NCBI RefSeq assembly: GCF_901000735.1
Contig: NC_081542.1
Location: 37,444,571-37,508,570, forward strand
From: Corylus avellana
Lineage: Eukaryota > Streptophyta > Magnoliopsida > Fagales > Betulaceae
Reading direction: 5' to 3'
Length of the DNA: 64,000 bases
Made by a program: the position numbers and the translations under genes. This document shows positions 34,511 through 45,862 of the stretch, piece after piece (the first letter of the stretch is position 1; each line of letters starts with the position of its first letter). The notes beneath the pieces are model-generated. The model made no database searches and had not been told where the DNA came from. It worked only from the letters and a program-made list of their open reading frames with translations.

Positions 34511-35942
34511 ATGTGGGAGGATTAATCCATGTATTTTTTTAACATATATGTTTTTTTTTTTTTTTTTTGTTGCATTTTTCTTGAATTGCTAATGTGCTAT
34601 GACTATATAGAAGTTGCCCTCAAAAATAATATAACCTTTTACAACAAATAATTTTTCTTCTCTTGACAAAATACCCATCGCAAAAATCATTGGAGCCACC
34701 GTCTTTGTTGGTTTTGGTCCTTTTGGAGACTCCAATGTCGGAGGCTTGGAAGTGCGTGGTGGGCATTGGGTTAGAATGAATGAAAAACTTCATGGGATTT
34801 ATTTGAATTAAAGATACAGTATTTTTATCTCTATTGTATTTGGTATTTTTATTTGATGTGTCAAATTTTTATTGAAGGCTAGCTGTAAAATGGGGTTTTA
34901 ACTTTAATTTACACTACATCCTAATAGAATAGATTCTAAAAAATAATAATTTAATCAATACTGTAGCACACTAAAAAGAAAAAAAAAAATATTTTTTTTT
35001 GTTTTGAAGTTGTTAAATTTGCAGGTTCCTTCTCTTATAAGATGTTGATATAAAAAGGATTACCTGGTCAAAGGGAGCAACTCCCATTTTTCTAACTTCC
35101 CATGGACTATCATATATTGCTTTTCAAGAGGAGGAAATTTTCTAAGAAAGAGCCCAATGATACTGATAGAAAGACTCAGCTTTTACATTAATATATAACG
35201 ACGGTTACCAGATCAAATTCAACCACCATTAGGGCACATGATGAGCACATCTTCTGGTCAAAATCCACATGCAATGAACTTTGCCTTACAACCAATTCAT
35301 TTGTGACAATGACATAGTAACTTTAATTCCGTGCAATAAGGTTGTCTTATTACATTATCTCACTTGCTTTAATAAGTGTTTTTAGAGTCTAAACATGTGG
35401 GGCTTGAGTTGCTCAAAGAATATTCGCTAAAAAAAGTTGGAATTTGAATAGGCTTTCACATGGCTGCACTATTACAGTGAGCCACAGCCAGATCTTTTTC
35501 ATTTCTTATTATCCCTCCCCTCCTATCTCTGTTCCTATTACCAGTGGGAAGGATCCTCCTGTTTTATTGTTGTTTTCTTAGCTATTTCTTTGTATTTCCA
35601 TTTCCTTTATGTTGTTTGTTTGCTTAATTTGTTTGTTGTACCCACAAACAAACAAAAAAGATCTATATGATTAAGAAAATGAGAATTGTGCATCATGTGC
35701 GTATGATTGTATATAAATATATGGATAAATTATTATAAAAATTATAAAAGTTTACATCACTTCTGTTTCCATGTAATTGAATTGTCAGGTTGAACCTTCA
35801 ACTTTTGAAATTTGTAAGCTATAAATATCCTGAGTTCACACAAAATTAATTAGGCTTGGTCTTAAAGTACATAAATGAAACTGACTTCCTTTTGATTGCA
35901 TCCAAGATACAGTAAGTTATTGCAATAACAAGTTATACAAAG

Positions 35943-35945
35943 TGT
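35943..35945. other. Empty target site for CACTA element
   Basis: Single tgt in caaagtgtacaaaag. In unit B this trinucleotide is duplicated on both sides of the CACTA element (42367-42369 and 57328-57330). Confidence 0.9.
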
Positions 35946-37645
35946 ACAAAAGTTTGATAAGGATAAGATTAGGGTGAGATGGGTTGACTTGGAATTTTCA
36001 TTCCAATTCATTAAGATTAAATTATTTAAAATTAAGATGATGATTAATTAAGAGTTCTTTGATGTGTCATCTTATTGTATCTATTTGAAGATCATCTTAT
36101 GATTAACAAAATCAGAGAAAATATTTGTAAAATTTGTAGTATTCTGATGTCGAACATAACTAGGATTATTTTGATAGTAGCAGAAACTAAAAATTGAAGA
36201 TTAAAAAAAAAAAAAAAATTAGGAAGAAAGAAAATAATAAATAAGGAAGAGAAATGATCCATAGTTGCCAAAAATAAGCAAACAGATAAATAACTCTGAA
36301 ATATTGAAATTTAATTAAGACATTTTTTTCTTCTGAGCAAATAATGCAAGAAAGAAGAAGAAAAAAACCAAGAGAGCCAAAGAAGAAGAAGAAGAAGAAG
36401 AAGAATAAAGAATTATTTAAAAGACCAACAAAGAGCGGAAAAAAGCTTTAGGAATTAGGTGTGTTTGGAGAATATATATATTTTGGTTTTGTTTGAATAA
36501 TAATAAGAATTGATTTGTGCGATGTAAAGATGAAAATAATTTTGAATTTTTTTGTTGTAGAATAATGAATAAAGTTTTGTAATGTGAATAAATAAATTTT
36601 AACTTTTGAGAGAAATGAAAAACGAGAGGAAGAGGGCTTTGCTTAACACATCCAAAGTCTCTAGAGGCGCAACTACGTACTACTAAGTTACTAACGGTAG
36701 GTAGAGAGAGGGGGTGAGAGAGGGAAAGAGTGGAAATATTTCCATATGAAAGGGTTATGTAACAGTTTCCTAGTGCTAAATATACAATCTCATAATAAAT
36801 CAAAGCGATAAAAGAAAAGAGATGAAAAATAGAGAGGATTAAGGTGGTTCGACCTATAACTTTCTTAATTTGATTAAATACAATGCTTACAAAGGTTGAA
36901 TAATTTTAAATATAAACTAAATCCTTTGATTTAAGGTAATCAAAACATCTAAATCCATTGAGTTATGGTAATCAAATCATCAAGGATTTCTATTCATAAC
37001 ACTAAAGAATAGACAAATTTGCACTTGAAAGAGAAGAGAGAAAGAAAAAAAAAAAAAAACGAAAAGAAAAGAAAAAAGAAAGAATATAACCAACAGAGCT
37101 TGTAGTGCTAGAGTTTATCATAGAGTTCAAGATTTGATTCCAGGACCTTTTGATTTTGATACCATGTTATATCACTACTTGTATCCAACATAATTCTTCT
37201 ATAAAGAGGAGCATATTATACTGTAAACATTACTCAAAGAAATAAGATTTTAAGGCTTTATCCTATGGATGTATGTCATAGACCAAACTACATAAATCTC
37301 AGTGTCACTATCTTATTATTTTCGAATCATTAGTTTCTTTCATGCGGAAGGTACTGATAGAGGAATATCTCTGATGCTTAAGTTAGTAGTGTTTTTAAGA
37401 GACATTAAAATGCACTAAGTATGAGCTTTGAGCTTAAAATTAAAAGTCCATTTTACCTCGCTTGAACTTACCTTTTATAACGGTTTTGACGTAACTCGCC
37501 TCGTCTCACGTAGGCCCACCTAAGCCCAAGCCCATGAGAGTGAGTGTTTGATGATCGTGGTTGAGCTGTATATCTCTATAACTTGAGGGAAAACGTGGGT
37601 ACGGAGGAAGGGAAAGCCGTACATTACATACAATATACAAGAATG

Positions 37646-37649
<4 letters not shown>

Positions 37650-37696
<47 letters not shown>

Positions 37697-37703
37697 TATA
37701 TAT
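37650..37703. repeat. (TA)n microsatellite upstream of VQ gene 1
   Basis: Dinucleotide tract with an acacac interruption, about 300 bases before the start codon. Its counterpart before VQ gene 2 (60607-60640) has a different length. Confidence 0.85.
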
Positions 37704-37707
37704 TTGT

Positions 37708-37713
37708 TTGACC
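37708..37713 (+). promoter_or_regulatory. W-box (TTGACC) upstream of VQ gene 1
   Basis: TTGACC is a WRKY-factor binding core. It is conserved at the same place before VQ gene 2 (60644-60649). WRKY control is an inference from the motif only. Confidence 0.4.
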
Positions 37714-37921
37714 AAGTAATTAATTAAGGAGACGACGACCAGGAGTCTAAATCAAATTAATTAAGGTCGTTCTCTTCTTCTTTACTATCATCACGATTCA
37801 CATTGTTGATATCAACAGACGATGTTTCCGGGAAGCTAAGCCCACATGCTTTGGCTCTCTCACACAAAAGAGTGGTCAACACCAAGACATGTCTTACTTG
37901 GACCAAAACCCCCCACCCCAC

Positions 37922-37928
37922 TATAAAA
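37922..37928 (+). promoter_or_regulatory. TATA box of VQ gene 1
   Basis: TATAAAA lies 55 bases before the ATG at 37977. VQ gene 2 has the same spacing. This places the in-frame ATG at 37803 upstream of transcription and supports the start at 37977. Confidence 0.65.
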
Positions 37929-37976
37929 CCATCCCAGCTATGCTGCTTCTTCCTTTCACAACACCCACCGCCAACC

Positions 37977-38627
37977 ATGAACAACACCACCATCCCCCCC
38001 ACCTCTGATCACCACCATCAATGGCTGCCATTCTACGACCACCAATCCGGCGCCATTGACGGCCAGCCACCACCGCTGCCGCTTTCCCACGACACCACCA
38101 TCGACTCCTCCAGCCCTAGTGCACCCAACAATGCTCACCAGTTGACCCCAAAAGGCAGCGTGTCAAAGGCAGCCAAAAGAAGGTCTAGGGCTTCCAAGAG
38201 AACCCCCACCACCCTCCTCAACGCCAACGCCAACAATTTCCGAGCCCTGGTGCAGCAATTCACCGGCTGTCCTAGCGCGGCCATTTCCTTTGGAAACCAG
38301 AAAGGTCCGGTCAACTTGGACTTTGGAAGAGGGAGAGAAGAAAACCAGCAGATTATATCTTCATTAATGGCGCCCTTTACTAACAATAATAATTATGATG
38401 ATCATCATCATTTCCTTCAACAATCTCAGTCTCAGCAGTATCATCATCAGCAGCAGCAGCTGCAGCACCAAAGTATGTACTCTTCTGGGAATATCATGAA
38501 TATCAATGCATCAAGCAACGTAGAGATTGCTGACGGGTTTGTATTGGACGATAATGTTTCTTTCCATCATTTGACGATGGATTCTTTCTCTGGTGATCCG
38601 AAGAGTAGTAGTGATGGGTTCTTTTAG
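37977..38627 (+). CDS. VQ-motif protein, JAV1/VQ22-VQ15-like (copy 1)
   Basis: Single-exon gene of 216 residues. The VQ motif FRALVQQFTG spans residues 88-97 and fits FxxxVQxFTG. It follows a basic stretch KRRSRASKRTPTTLL (67-81) that may act as nuclear signal. The N-terminus is His/Pro/Ser-rich, and the C-terminal half has His/Gln runs and an acidic end. VQ proteins bind WRKY factors through the VQ core. The basic block plus TPTTLLN context resembles the Arabidopsis JAV1 (VQ22) and VQ15 group, linked to jasmonate and stress responses. The start was chosen by the TATA box 55 bases upstream and by the match to copy 2. Domain assignment is firm; the subgroup is an inference. Confidence 0.9.
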   Translation: MNNTTIPPTSDHHHQWLPFYDHQSGAIDGQPPPLPLSHDTTIDSSSPSAPNNAHQLTPKGSVSKAAKRRSRASKRTPTTLLNANANNFRALVQQFTGCPSAAISFGNQKGPVNLDFGRGREENQQIISSLMAPFTNNNNYDDHHHFLQQSQSQQYHHQQQQLQHQSMYSSGNIMNINASSNVEIADGFVLDDNVSFHHLTMDSFSGDPKSSSDGFF

Positions 38628-39734
38628 GAAATTTTAGTTTGTTGACTTTTAGAATAATCTTGATGGATTATATGATTATAGTATACTTGAATTACAATTA
38701 TATAAGAGTTTATTAAATAATATTACTTTTTATAATAATTCAAACAAATACTTGATATGAATAGTAATTTATTGAGCTTTGAGTTGAGACTGTTGTAATT
38801 ATTTAATTGCTAACCATGAGGACAAATAACATGAGAGACGTCATCTAAATCTAATTATCTAAATAAATTTTGAACTGTTATGTCATTTATTTAAATAAAT
38901 TGATTTATATAAAAGACTCGGTATTATCTGCTCAAATTATTAAAAATTTGAACGGATAATTGATATGAAATAGTAATGGGAGAAGAGGACTAGGTCAAAA
39001 CTTTCGAGAAGGAATGGGAAAGTCATAAGTTGGAGGATCAATTTGGGATTTGCTGGTATTAATTATTGCGAGTGTCCTTCTTTGACCAATATCGTCACCC
39101 ATGTCGTCAGCTTCTACATCTTTAGGCTTTACCGTACTTGTTCTTTCACACACAGTCTGCCTAAAAAAAACGTTGGCGTTAAGAAAAAGCGAGGAAAAAA
39201 TGGCAAATTAAAGGAAAAAAAATGTGCCCAAAAGGAGGAAAAATAAAAAAATAAGAAAGGAAGAAAGTTGTAGAAATATTTCTAATTAAAAACAAAAAAA
39301 AATAAGTTTTAAAAAATGATAAATTTAATCATTTAATTAAGATTTTAATATATATATATATATATATATGAGTTTAAACTATTTTTCAATAGGTGACATT
39401 CAACAAGTAGGATATTTAATTAAAATGAAAGCTGAATTGTATAGATAAGATTTGAATTCAGGATCTAGAACTCTTAATACCGTGCTTGTTTTATCATCAT
39501 TTTTCTCAAAAATTCAAGGGTGAATTTATCCATTCACTATGAATAAATTTATCCATTCCATTTAATACGGTCAAGGTAAAAAATAAGGGTTTTCTGCTCA
39601 CCACTTAGAAGCTCACACCTTAACTTAGAACAAAAAATAAAATGAGAACAAAACAACATACTATTCCTCCGCACAGCCATTTCAGTCACTTGCCTCCACC
39701 ACCCGAAACCGCTGCCACCCATTGCCTTCGTGTC

Positions 39735-40205
39735 TCTCTCTCTGTCGGCCTCGTGGTGGTGGCGCGTGGCCACCCCTGGGGGTGGTTGGCGAGCTAGCCA
39801 TAGGCCATGCGATGGCCGCAAGCCACCCCAGATGTGGCCGTGAGCCACCCTAGATGTGGCCGAGGTGGCTCGTGGGCCACCCTTGGAGTGGCGCACAGCC
39901 ACCCTAAAGCCTAGGGGTAGCTTGCCGGCCATCCTAGCCAGATCCTAGGATGACCAGCGGGCCACCCCATGGCCATGGGATGGTTGTGGCTGGCCTGTGA
40001 GCCACCCAAGCCATATCTGGGGTGGCTCACGGCAACCCTATGGCCTAGGGGTGGCTCGTCGGCCACCCCCAATAGTTTTGGTGTGGCTCGCCAACCCCCC
40101 CTAGCAGTTTTGGGGTGGCCAGGTGCCACCCCCATGGGGTTGACAGAGAGAGAGACGGAGGCAGTGGGCGATGGCAGCAAGTGGAGGCGGGTGGCGGCTC
40201 AAATG
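39735..40205. repeat. GC-rich array of GGGGTGGC/GCCACCCC palindromes (unit B)
   Basis: Counterpart of 34075-34510 with many point changes. The alternation of ggggtggc and gccacccc blocks and the gagagagacggaggca arm are kept. Confidence 0.7.
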
Positions 40206-41510
40206 TGGGAGGATTAATCCCCGTCTTTTTCTAACATATATGTTTTTTTTTTGCATTTTTCTTGAATTGCTGATGTGCTATGACTGTATAGAAGCAGGCC
40301 TAAAAAATAATATAACCTTTTACAACAAATAATTTTTCTCCTCTTGACAAAATACCCATCGCCAAAACCATTAGAGCCACCGTCTTTGTTGGTTTTGGTC
40401 CTTTTGGAGACTCTAGTGTCGAGGCTTAGAAGTGCATGGTGGGCTGGTAATCGGTTAGAAGTGCGTGGTGGGCGTTGGGTTAGAATGAATGAAAAACTTT
40501 ATGGGATTTATTTGAATTAAATATACAGTGTTTTTATCTCTATTGTATTTGGTATTTTTACTTGATGTGTCAAATTTCTATCGAAGGCTAGCTGTAAAAT
40601 GGGGTTTTAACTTTAATTTACACTACATCCTAATAGAATGGATTCTAAAAAATAATAATTTAATCAATAATGTAACACACTAAAAAGAAAAAAAAGAAAA
40701 AGAAAAAAAGAAAAAGCTAATTAAAGCTAACATAAATTCATAGGAGAATTCGTATATATTTTGTGAGTTTTGTCAAGAATAATTTTCTGCAAAATTCATA
40801 TAACTTCGTACAATTTTTTTTTTTTTTTTTTTGAAGTTGTTAAATTTGCAGGTTCCTTCTCTTATAAGATGTTGATATAAAAAGGATTACCTAGTCAAAG
40901 GGAGCATCTCCCATTTTTCTAACTTCCCATGGACTATCATATATTGCTTTTCAAGAGATGGAAATTTTCAAAGAAAGAGCCCAGTGATACTGATAGAAAG
41001 ACTCAGCTTTTACATTAATATATAACGACGGTTAGCAGGTCAAATTCAACCACGATTAGGGCACATCTTTTGGTCAAAATCCACATGCAATGAACTTTGC
41101 CTTACAACCAATTCCTTTTGTGACAATGACATAGTAACTTTAATTCCGTGCAATAAGGTTGACTTGTTGCATTTTCTCACTTGCTTTAATAAGTGTTTTG
41201 AGAGTCTAAACATGTGAGGCTTGGGTTGCTCAAAGAATATTCGCTAAAAACGGTTGGAATTTGAATAGGCTTTCATGGGCTGCACTATTACAGTGAGCCA
41301 CGGTCAGATCTTTTTCATTTCCTATTATTCTTCCCCTCCTATCTCTATCTGTTCCTATTACCAGCGGAAAAGATCCTCCTGTTTTATTGTCGTTTTCTTA
41401 GTTATTTATTTGTATTTCTATTTCCTTTATGTTGTTTGTTGTACCCACAAACAAACAAAAAAGATCTATATGATTAAGAAAATGAACATTGTGCATCATG
41501 TGCATATGAT

Positions 41511-42122
41511 TAGGGGTGGGTAGATTAACCAATTACCGATTACCGACCGATTATCGACTTTAACCGAACCGATATTAACTGTAACCGTAGTTATCGGTTG
41601 GTAATCGGTTACTGACTTTAACCGAACCGATATTAACCGTAACCGATAGTTATCGGTCGGTAATCGGTTAAAAATTTTATACCGATAAGCTTATCAGTCG
41701 GTTAAAATTTTTTTATCGAAAAACCAATATGACCGATAAGCTATTTTAATTTTTAATTTTAATTTTATATTGTAGTAGATCAATAAAAAAAAAGCTTCAA
41801 TAAGCTATTTTAGCCAAAAATATACTCTAAAATAAATAATTTTTAATAAGCTATTTTAGGCTTTAGCCCAACAAAACGTATTTGGGCCTCCAAAACAATT
41901 AATTTTTGGCCCAATTAGCAACCAGTAAAAGCCCAATAAAAAGCTCACAAAAGCTCAAACCGATTTAACTGACCGATTAACCGATTACCGATATGAACAA
42001 TAATTTTCGGTTAACACTTCTTATCGGTTGGTAATCGGTTAGGATTTGGTTAACAGATAGCTTATCAGTTAACCGACCGATAAGCCCATTAACCGGTCTG
42101 AACGGACCGATACCCAGCCCTA
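41511..42122. mobile_element. hAT-like non-autonomous element with 8-bp target duplication
   Basis: The ends taggggtgggta and (reverse complement) tagggctgggtatcggtc are inverted. The interior carries repeated ccgataa/ttatcggt and ggttaa motifs. The 8-bp duplication catatgat flanks it exactly (41503-41510 and 42123-42130). Unit A has a single cgtatgat at this position (about 35700-35707), which is the empty site. It has no transposase, so it is a MITE-like derivative. Confidence 0.9.
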
Positions 42123-42369
42123 CATATGATTGTATATAAATATAAGGATAAATAATTATAAAAATTATAAAAGTTTATATCACTTTTGTTTCCATGTAAT
42201 TGAATTGTCAGGTTGAACCTTCAACTTTTGAAATTTGTAAGCCATACATATCCTGAGTTCACAAAATATTAATTAGGCTTGGTCTTAAAGTACATAAATG
42301 AAACTGACTTCCTTGTTCATTGCATCCAAGATACAGTAAGTTATTGCATTGACAAGTTATACAAAGTGT

Positions 42370-42790
42370 CACTACAAAAAACCTGATGGTTTCTGACGTA
42401 GCAAATAGTTACTAAATTTTGCTACGTCAGTAATTATTGACATGCCAACAGTAACCAAATTTTGTCACGTCAGTAATTATTGACGTGCCAAAAGTGGCAC
42501 GTCAACAAATTTTTTTTTTTTGACGTGTTGAATGTGCCATGTCAATATTTATTGACGTGTTACATTCAACACATTAGGATTTACTGACGTGTCAATATTT
42601 GACACATCAGTAAATTTAAATTTAATTTAATTTTTAAAAATTTTATTTGAATAACTTAATATTTAAATATTTATTGACATGGTAAAATTAGACACGTCAA
42701 TAAGTTATTGACGTGATAAAATGACATGTCAATATTTCTTGACGTGTCAAAATGCCATGTCAAGAAATTTTGATGTGTATATATATATAT
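42370..42790. repeat. CACTA left subterminal repeats (contig copy 1)
   Basis: More than a dozen gacgtg(t/c)c-type and complementary motifs in both orientations, often in hairpin pairs. In En/Spm elements such subterminal repeats bind the element's own DNA-binding protein. Confidence 0.8.
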
Positions 42791-43499
42791 ATATATTTTA
42801 TTTTATTTTTTATTTTTTTATTTTATTTATATTATATATATTTCATCTAATTTTTGTTTTTTATTAGGAAGGATTTATGTTTTCTGCTCTATTTCTTTTT
42901 TTTTTTCACGCAAAAACACTATTTATTTGCAAATAAAACAAAGAAACATGAAATGAATTTGTCGTTGCATGTACTAGATTTTCTTCTTCTTTCTTCCTCA
43001 TCTTCTTCTTCTTCTTCTTTTCTTGTCAATCAATCGGACCATTTTATAAAGCTGTTTTAGTGTACAACAAACAGTTATATATAATACGGGCACAGGAAGA
43101 ATTTGATATTTTCCCATATATATATATATAGAAGTATATATGTGGCTTACTTCAATATGAATAATGTTGATTTAATTATTTTAATGAGATTCCAAATGAA
43201 CGAGGAAAATGTTATATATCATTTAGGTTTGAACCATGCACGTTAATAAATGTTTATTTAGTATTAGATCAATGTGGGCTAACCACATCTTACTTATTGA
43301 GTCAATATCTTCATTCATCTTATTTTCTCTTGTTAATAATTTTCACCATCACCTTATTAATTAGCTTGAATTTGCCAAAAAAAAAGAAAAAAAAAGTTAA
43401 AAGAATATATGATACGTGCCTGTAATTAATCGAGATCGAGTTGCCAGCCATTTCAGTGATAGAGCATTATTAGCTACAAGACTAGTTGTCCTACATCCT

Positions 43500-43982
43500 T
43501 CATTTCATTAGAAACATACTTTCTGACTTGTATTATTTGGCACGTCAGAATTTACATGTGGCACGTCAGAAATTCCTGACGTGCCTCATGTGGCTCGTCA
43601 AGAATTCGCCTTGGTAAGTCTAGCGCCTGCTGGTCGTCCCATCGCGCCATCACTCTTCTTCTTTCTTTCTTTTTTCCCTCTCTCCGTCCCCACTTTTTCT
43701 TCTCCCGCCCAAGCCAACCTCTCCCTCCCCCATTTTTTCTTACTTTTCTTCTCCTCTCTTGGCTCCAATCCGGCCGGTGTATAGCTAGCTTCCTCTCCCT
43801 CACTCTTCCTCAACTCCCTCATCTCCCGATCTCTCTCTCTTAGCTCTATCTCTCAACTTGGAACAGCAGCTAGCACTCTCTCTCAAGCTCACTCTCCATC
43901 TCCGGCGGGCTAGCTCCATCTCGCCATCGTCGTCTCCAGCAGTTCTCCGGCCTCAGCTTCTTCGACAATATCCTCTCTCCAG
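43500..43982 (+). promoter_or_regulatory. CACTA promoter/leader region (contig copy 1)
   Basis: A second small group of cacgtcag motifs (43530-43610) is followed by a CT-rich block and then a GT donor (cag|gtatat at 43983). This suggests an untranslated first exon spliced over a long intron to the transposase start near 48988. The identical arrangement recurs at 46620-47085. Confidence 0.45.
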
Positions 43983-44384
43983 GTATATATATATTGTTTT
44001 GTTTTATATTTATGTTTTATTTTGTCATGAATCTGCATGATGTTTCGTTAATGTACTGGATTGAGTATTTGTGAGCATTTAATTGAGGTGTTTGTTTTAT
44101 TTTTTTGTATATCTATTACTTATTGTACGTTGTATATGCACATGCATGCAAAATGATGTTTCTCATGCTAGGTTCTTGTTTCAAATTATAATAGTTTTTT
44201 AAATGTGGCTTTTTTTTTTACCTGAAAAAGTTGGCTTATTAGTAAGGAATTTATAGAACATTATGTCAATTTTAATAATTCATTTCAATCATTTTACCTT
44301 CTAATAATCACGCGTAGTGGTGAATTATAGAGATGTAATTTAAGACTTTGTTTAATTAATATTCAAATATAAAAAGTTTTAATA

Positions 44385-45016
44385 CACTACAAAAATGGTG
44401 ATAATTTTTGACCAGGAGTTTTTGACGTGTCAATGGTATTGACACGTCAAAAACCTCTTTTGACGTGTAGTTTTTGACGTTTATCAACGGTCAAAAGGGT
44501 GGGTGTCAAAAATCCCAGATTTTTGACGTGTCTACAGTGACACATCAAAAACTTTTGATGTGTCGGGAGTAACACGTCAAAAAAAATATTTTTGACATGG
44601 TAGTGTTGCCACGTCAAAAACATTTTTGACGTGTCAATTTTGCCACGTCAAAAATATTTTTGACGTCAAAAATTTTTTGACGTGCTACGTGGCAAAACTG
44701 ACACGTCAAAAAAATTTTGACGTGACAAAATTGACACGTCAAAAATTTTGGCCATTAAAAAAATATTTTAATTAAAATTTTTTTTTAATTAAAAAATTTA
44801 TTAATTTAAATTATTTTTTTTTCAATTAAAAAATTTATTAATTTAAATTATTTTCATTTAAAATATATATATTTTTTAATTATTTTCACCGCACCGTGTT
44901 TCTCCCCCATGGCCCAGCTCTCTCCGATCCCTCTCTTCTTTTCTCCATTTTCGTTACTCCCCCTCAGCTCTCTCCCTCTCTTCTTTTCTCCATTTTCTCA
45001 CTCTCTCTCTTCTTTC
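44385..45016. mobile_element. Nested CACTA-like element, left end only
   Basis: Starts CACTACAAAAATGGTGATAA after ata (44382-44384) and carries dense tttgacgtgtcaa repeats to about 44760. It is then AT- and CT-rich until the 100-N gap. The second contig copy has an uninterrupted ata here (47486-47488), so this is an insertion in one copy only. The right end is not seen because the contig stops. Confidence 0.75.
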
Positions 45017-45116
45017 NNNNNNNNNNNNNNNNNNNNNNNNNNNNNNNNNNNNNNNNNNNNNNNNNNNNNNNNNNNNNNNNNNNNNNNNNNNNNNNNNNNN
45101 NNNNNNNNNNNNNNNN
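45017..45116. other. Assembly gap (100 N) at duplicate junction
   Basis: Unknown-size gap. The sequence after it restarts in text homologous to 42061, the tail of the hAT-like element. Confidence 0.95.
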
Positions 45117-45178
45117 CTTATCAGTTAACCGACCGATAAGCCTATTAACCGGTCTGAACGGACCGATACCCAGCCCTA
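45117..45178. mobile_element. hAT-like element, right end fragment
   Basis: Same as 42061-42122, with the following catatgat at 45179-45186. It is truncated by the contig end rather than by a biological event. Confidence 0.8.
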
Positions 45179-45425
45179 CATATGATTGTATATAAATATA
45201 AGGATAAATAATTATAAAAATTATAAAAGTTTATATCACTTTTGTTTCCATGTAATTGAATTGTCAGGTTGAACCTTCAACTTTTGAAATTTGTAAGCCA
45301 TACATATCCTGAGTTCACAAAATATTAATTAGGCTTGGTCTTAAAGTACATAAATGAAACTGACTTCCTTGTTCATTGCATCCAAGATACAGTAAGTTAT
45401 TGCATTAACAAGTTATACAAAGTGT

Positions 45426-45825
45426 CACTACAAAAAACCTGATTGTTTCTGACGTAGCAAACAGTTACTAAATTTTGCCACGTCAGTAATTATTGACGTG
45501 CCAACAGTAACCAAATTTTGTCACGTCAGTAATTATTGACGTGCCAAAAGTGGCACGTCAACAAATTTTTTTTTGACGTGTTGAATGTGCCATGTCAATA
45601 TTTATTGACGTGTTACATTCAACACATTAGGATTTACTGATGTGTCAATATTTGACACGTCAGTAAATTTAAATTTAATTTAATTTTTAAAAATTTTATT
45701 TGAATAACTTAATATTTAAATATTTATTGACATGGTAAAATTAGACACGTCAATAAGTTATTGACGTGATAAAATGACACGTCAATATTTCTTGACGTGT
45801 CAAAATGCCATGTCAAGAAATTTTG

Positions 45826-45862
<37 letters not shown>

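Larger units (their letters stand above)
33043..38664. other. Tandem duplication unit A (holds VQ gene 1)
   Basis: Sequence homologous to 38665-61542 after subtracting the later insertions in that unit. Similarity starts inside a MITE arm and ends just after the VQ stop codon, at aataatcttgat. There is no N run at the unit A/B junction, and divergence is clearly higher than between the haplotype copies, so the duplication is taken as real. Unit A preserves the empty sites for three insertions of unit B. Confidence 0.8.
42061..44384. other. Duplicate of CACTA left end, contig copy 1
   Basis: Nearly the same as 45117-47488, including the last 62 bases of the hAT-like element, the CACTA left end and the CT-rich leader. 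The second copy begins right after a 100-N gap. I infer two unmerged haplotypes of one locus. Confidence 0.75.

Noticed and set aside
34061..34592. Open frames in the GC-rich block (also 39549-40217)
   Set aside because: They translate a palindromic repeat on both strands and differ between units.
36417..36803. 128-residue minus-strand frame, partly shared with 59267-59626
   Set aside because: The two duplicate units disagree in frame and the sequence is low-complexity, so no coding constraint is visible.
37803..37976. Longer VQ protein start at 37803
   Set aside because: The added N-terminus lies upstream of the TATA box and is not conserved in frame in copy 2.
43552..43822. Lys/Arg/Glu-rich minus-strand frames (also 46655-46925)
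   Set aside because: Antisense of a CT-rich leader; composition artefact.
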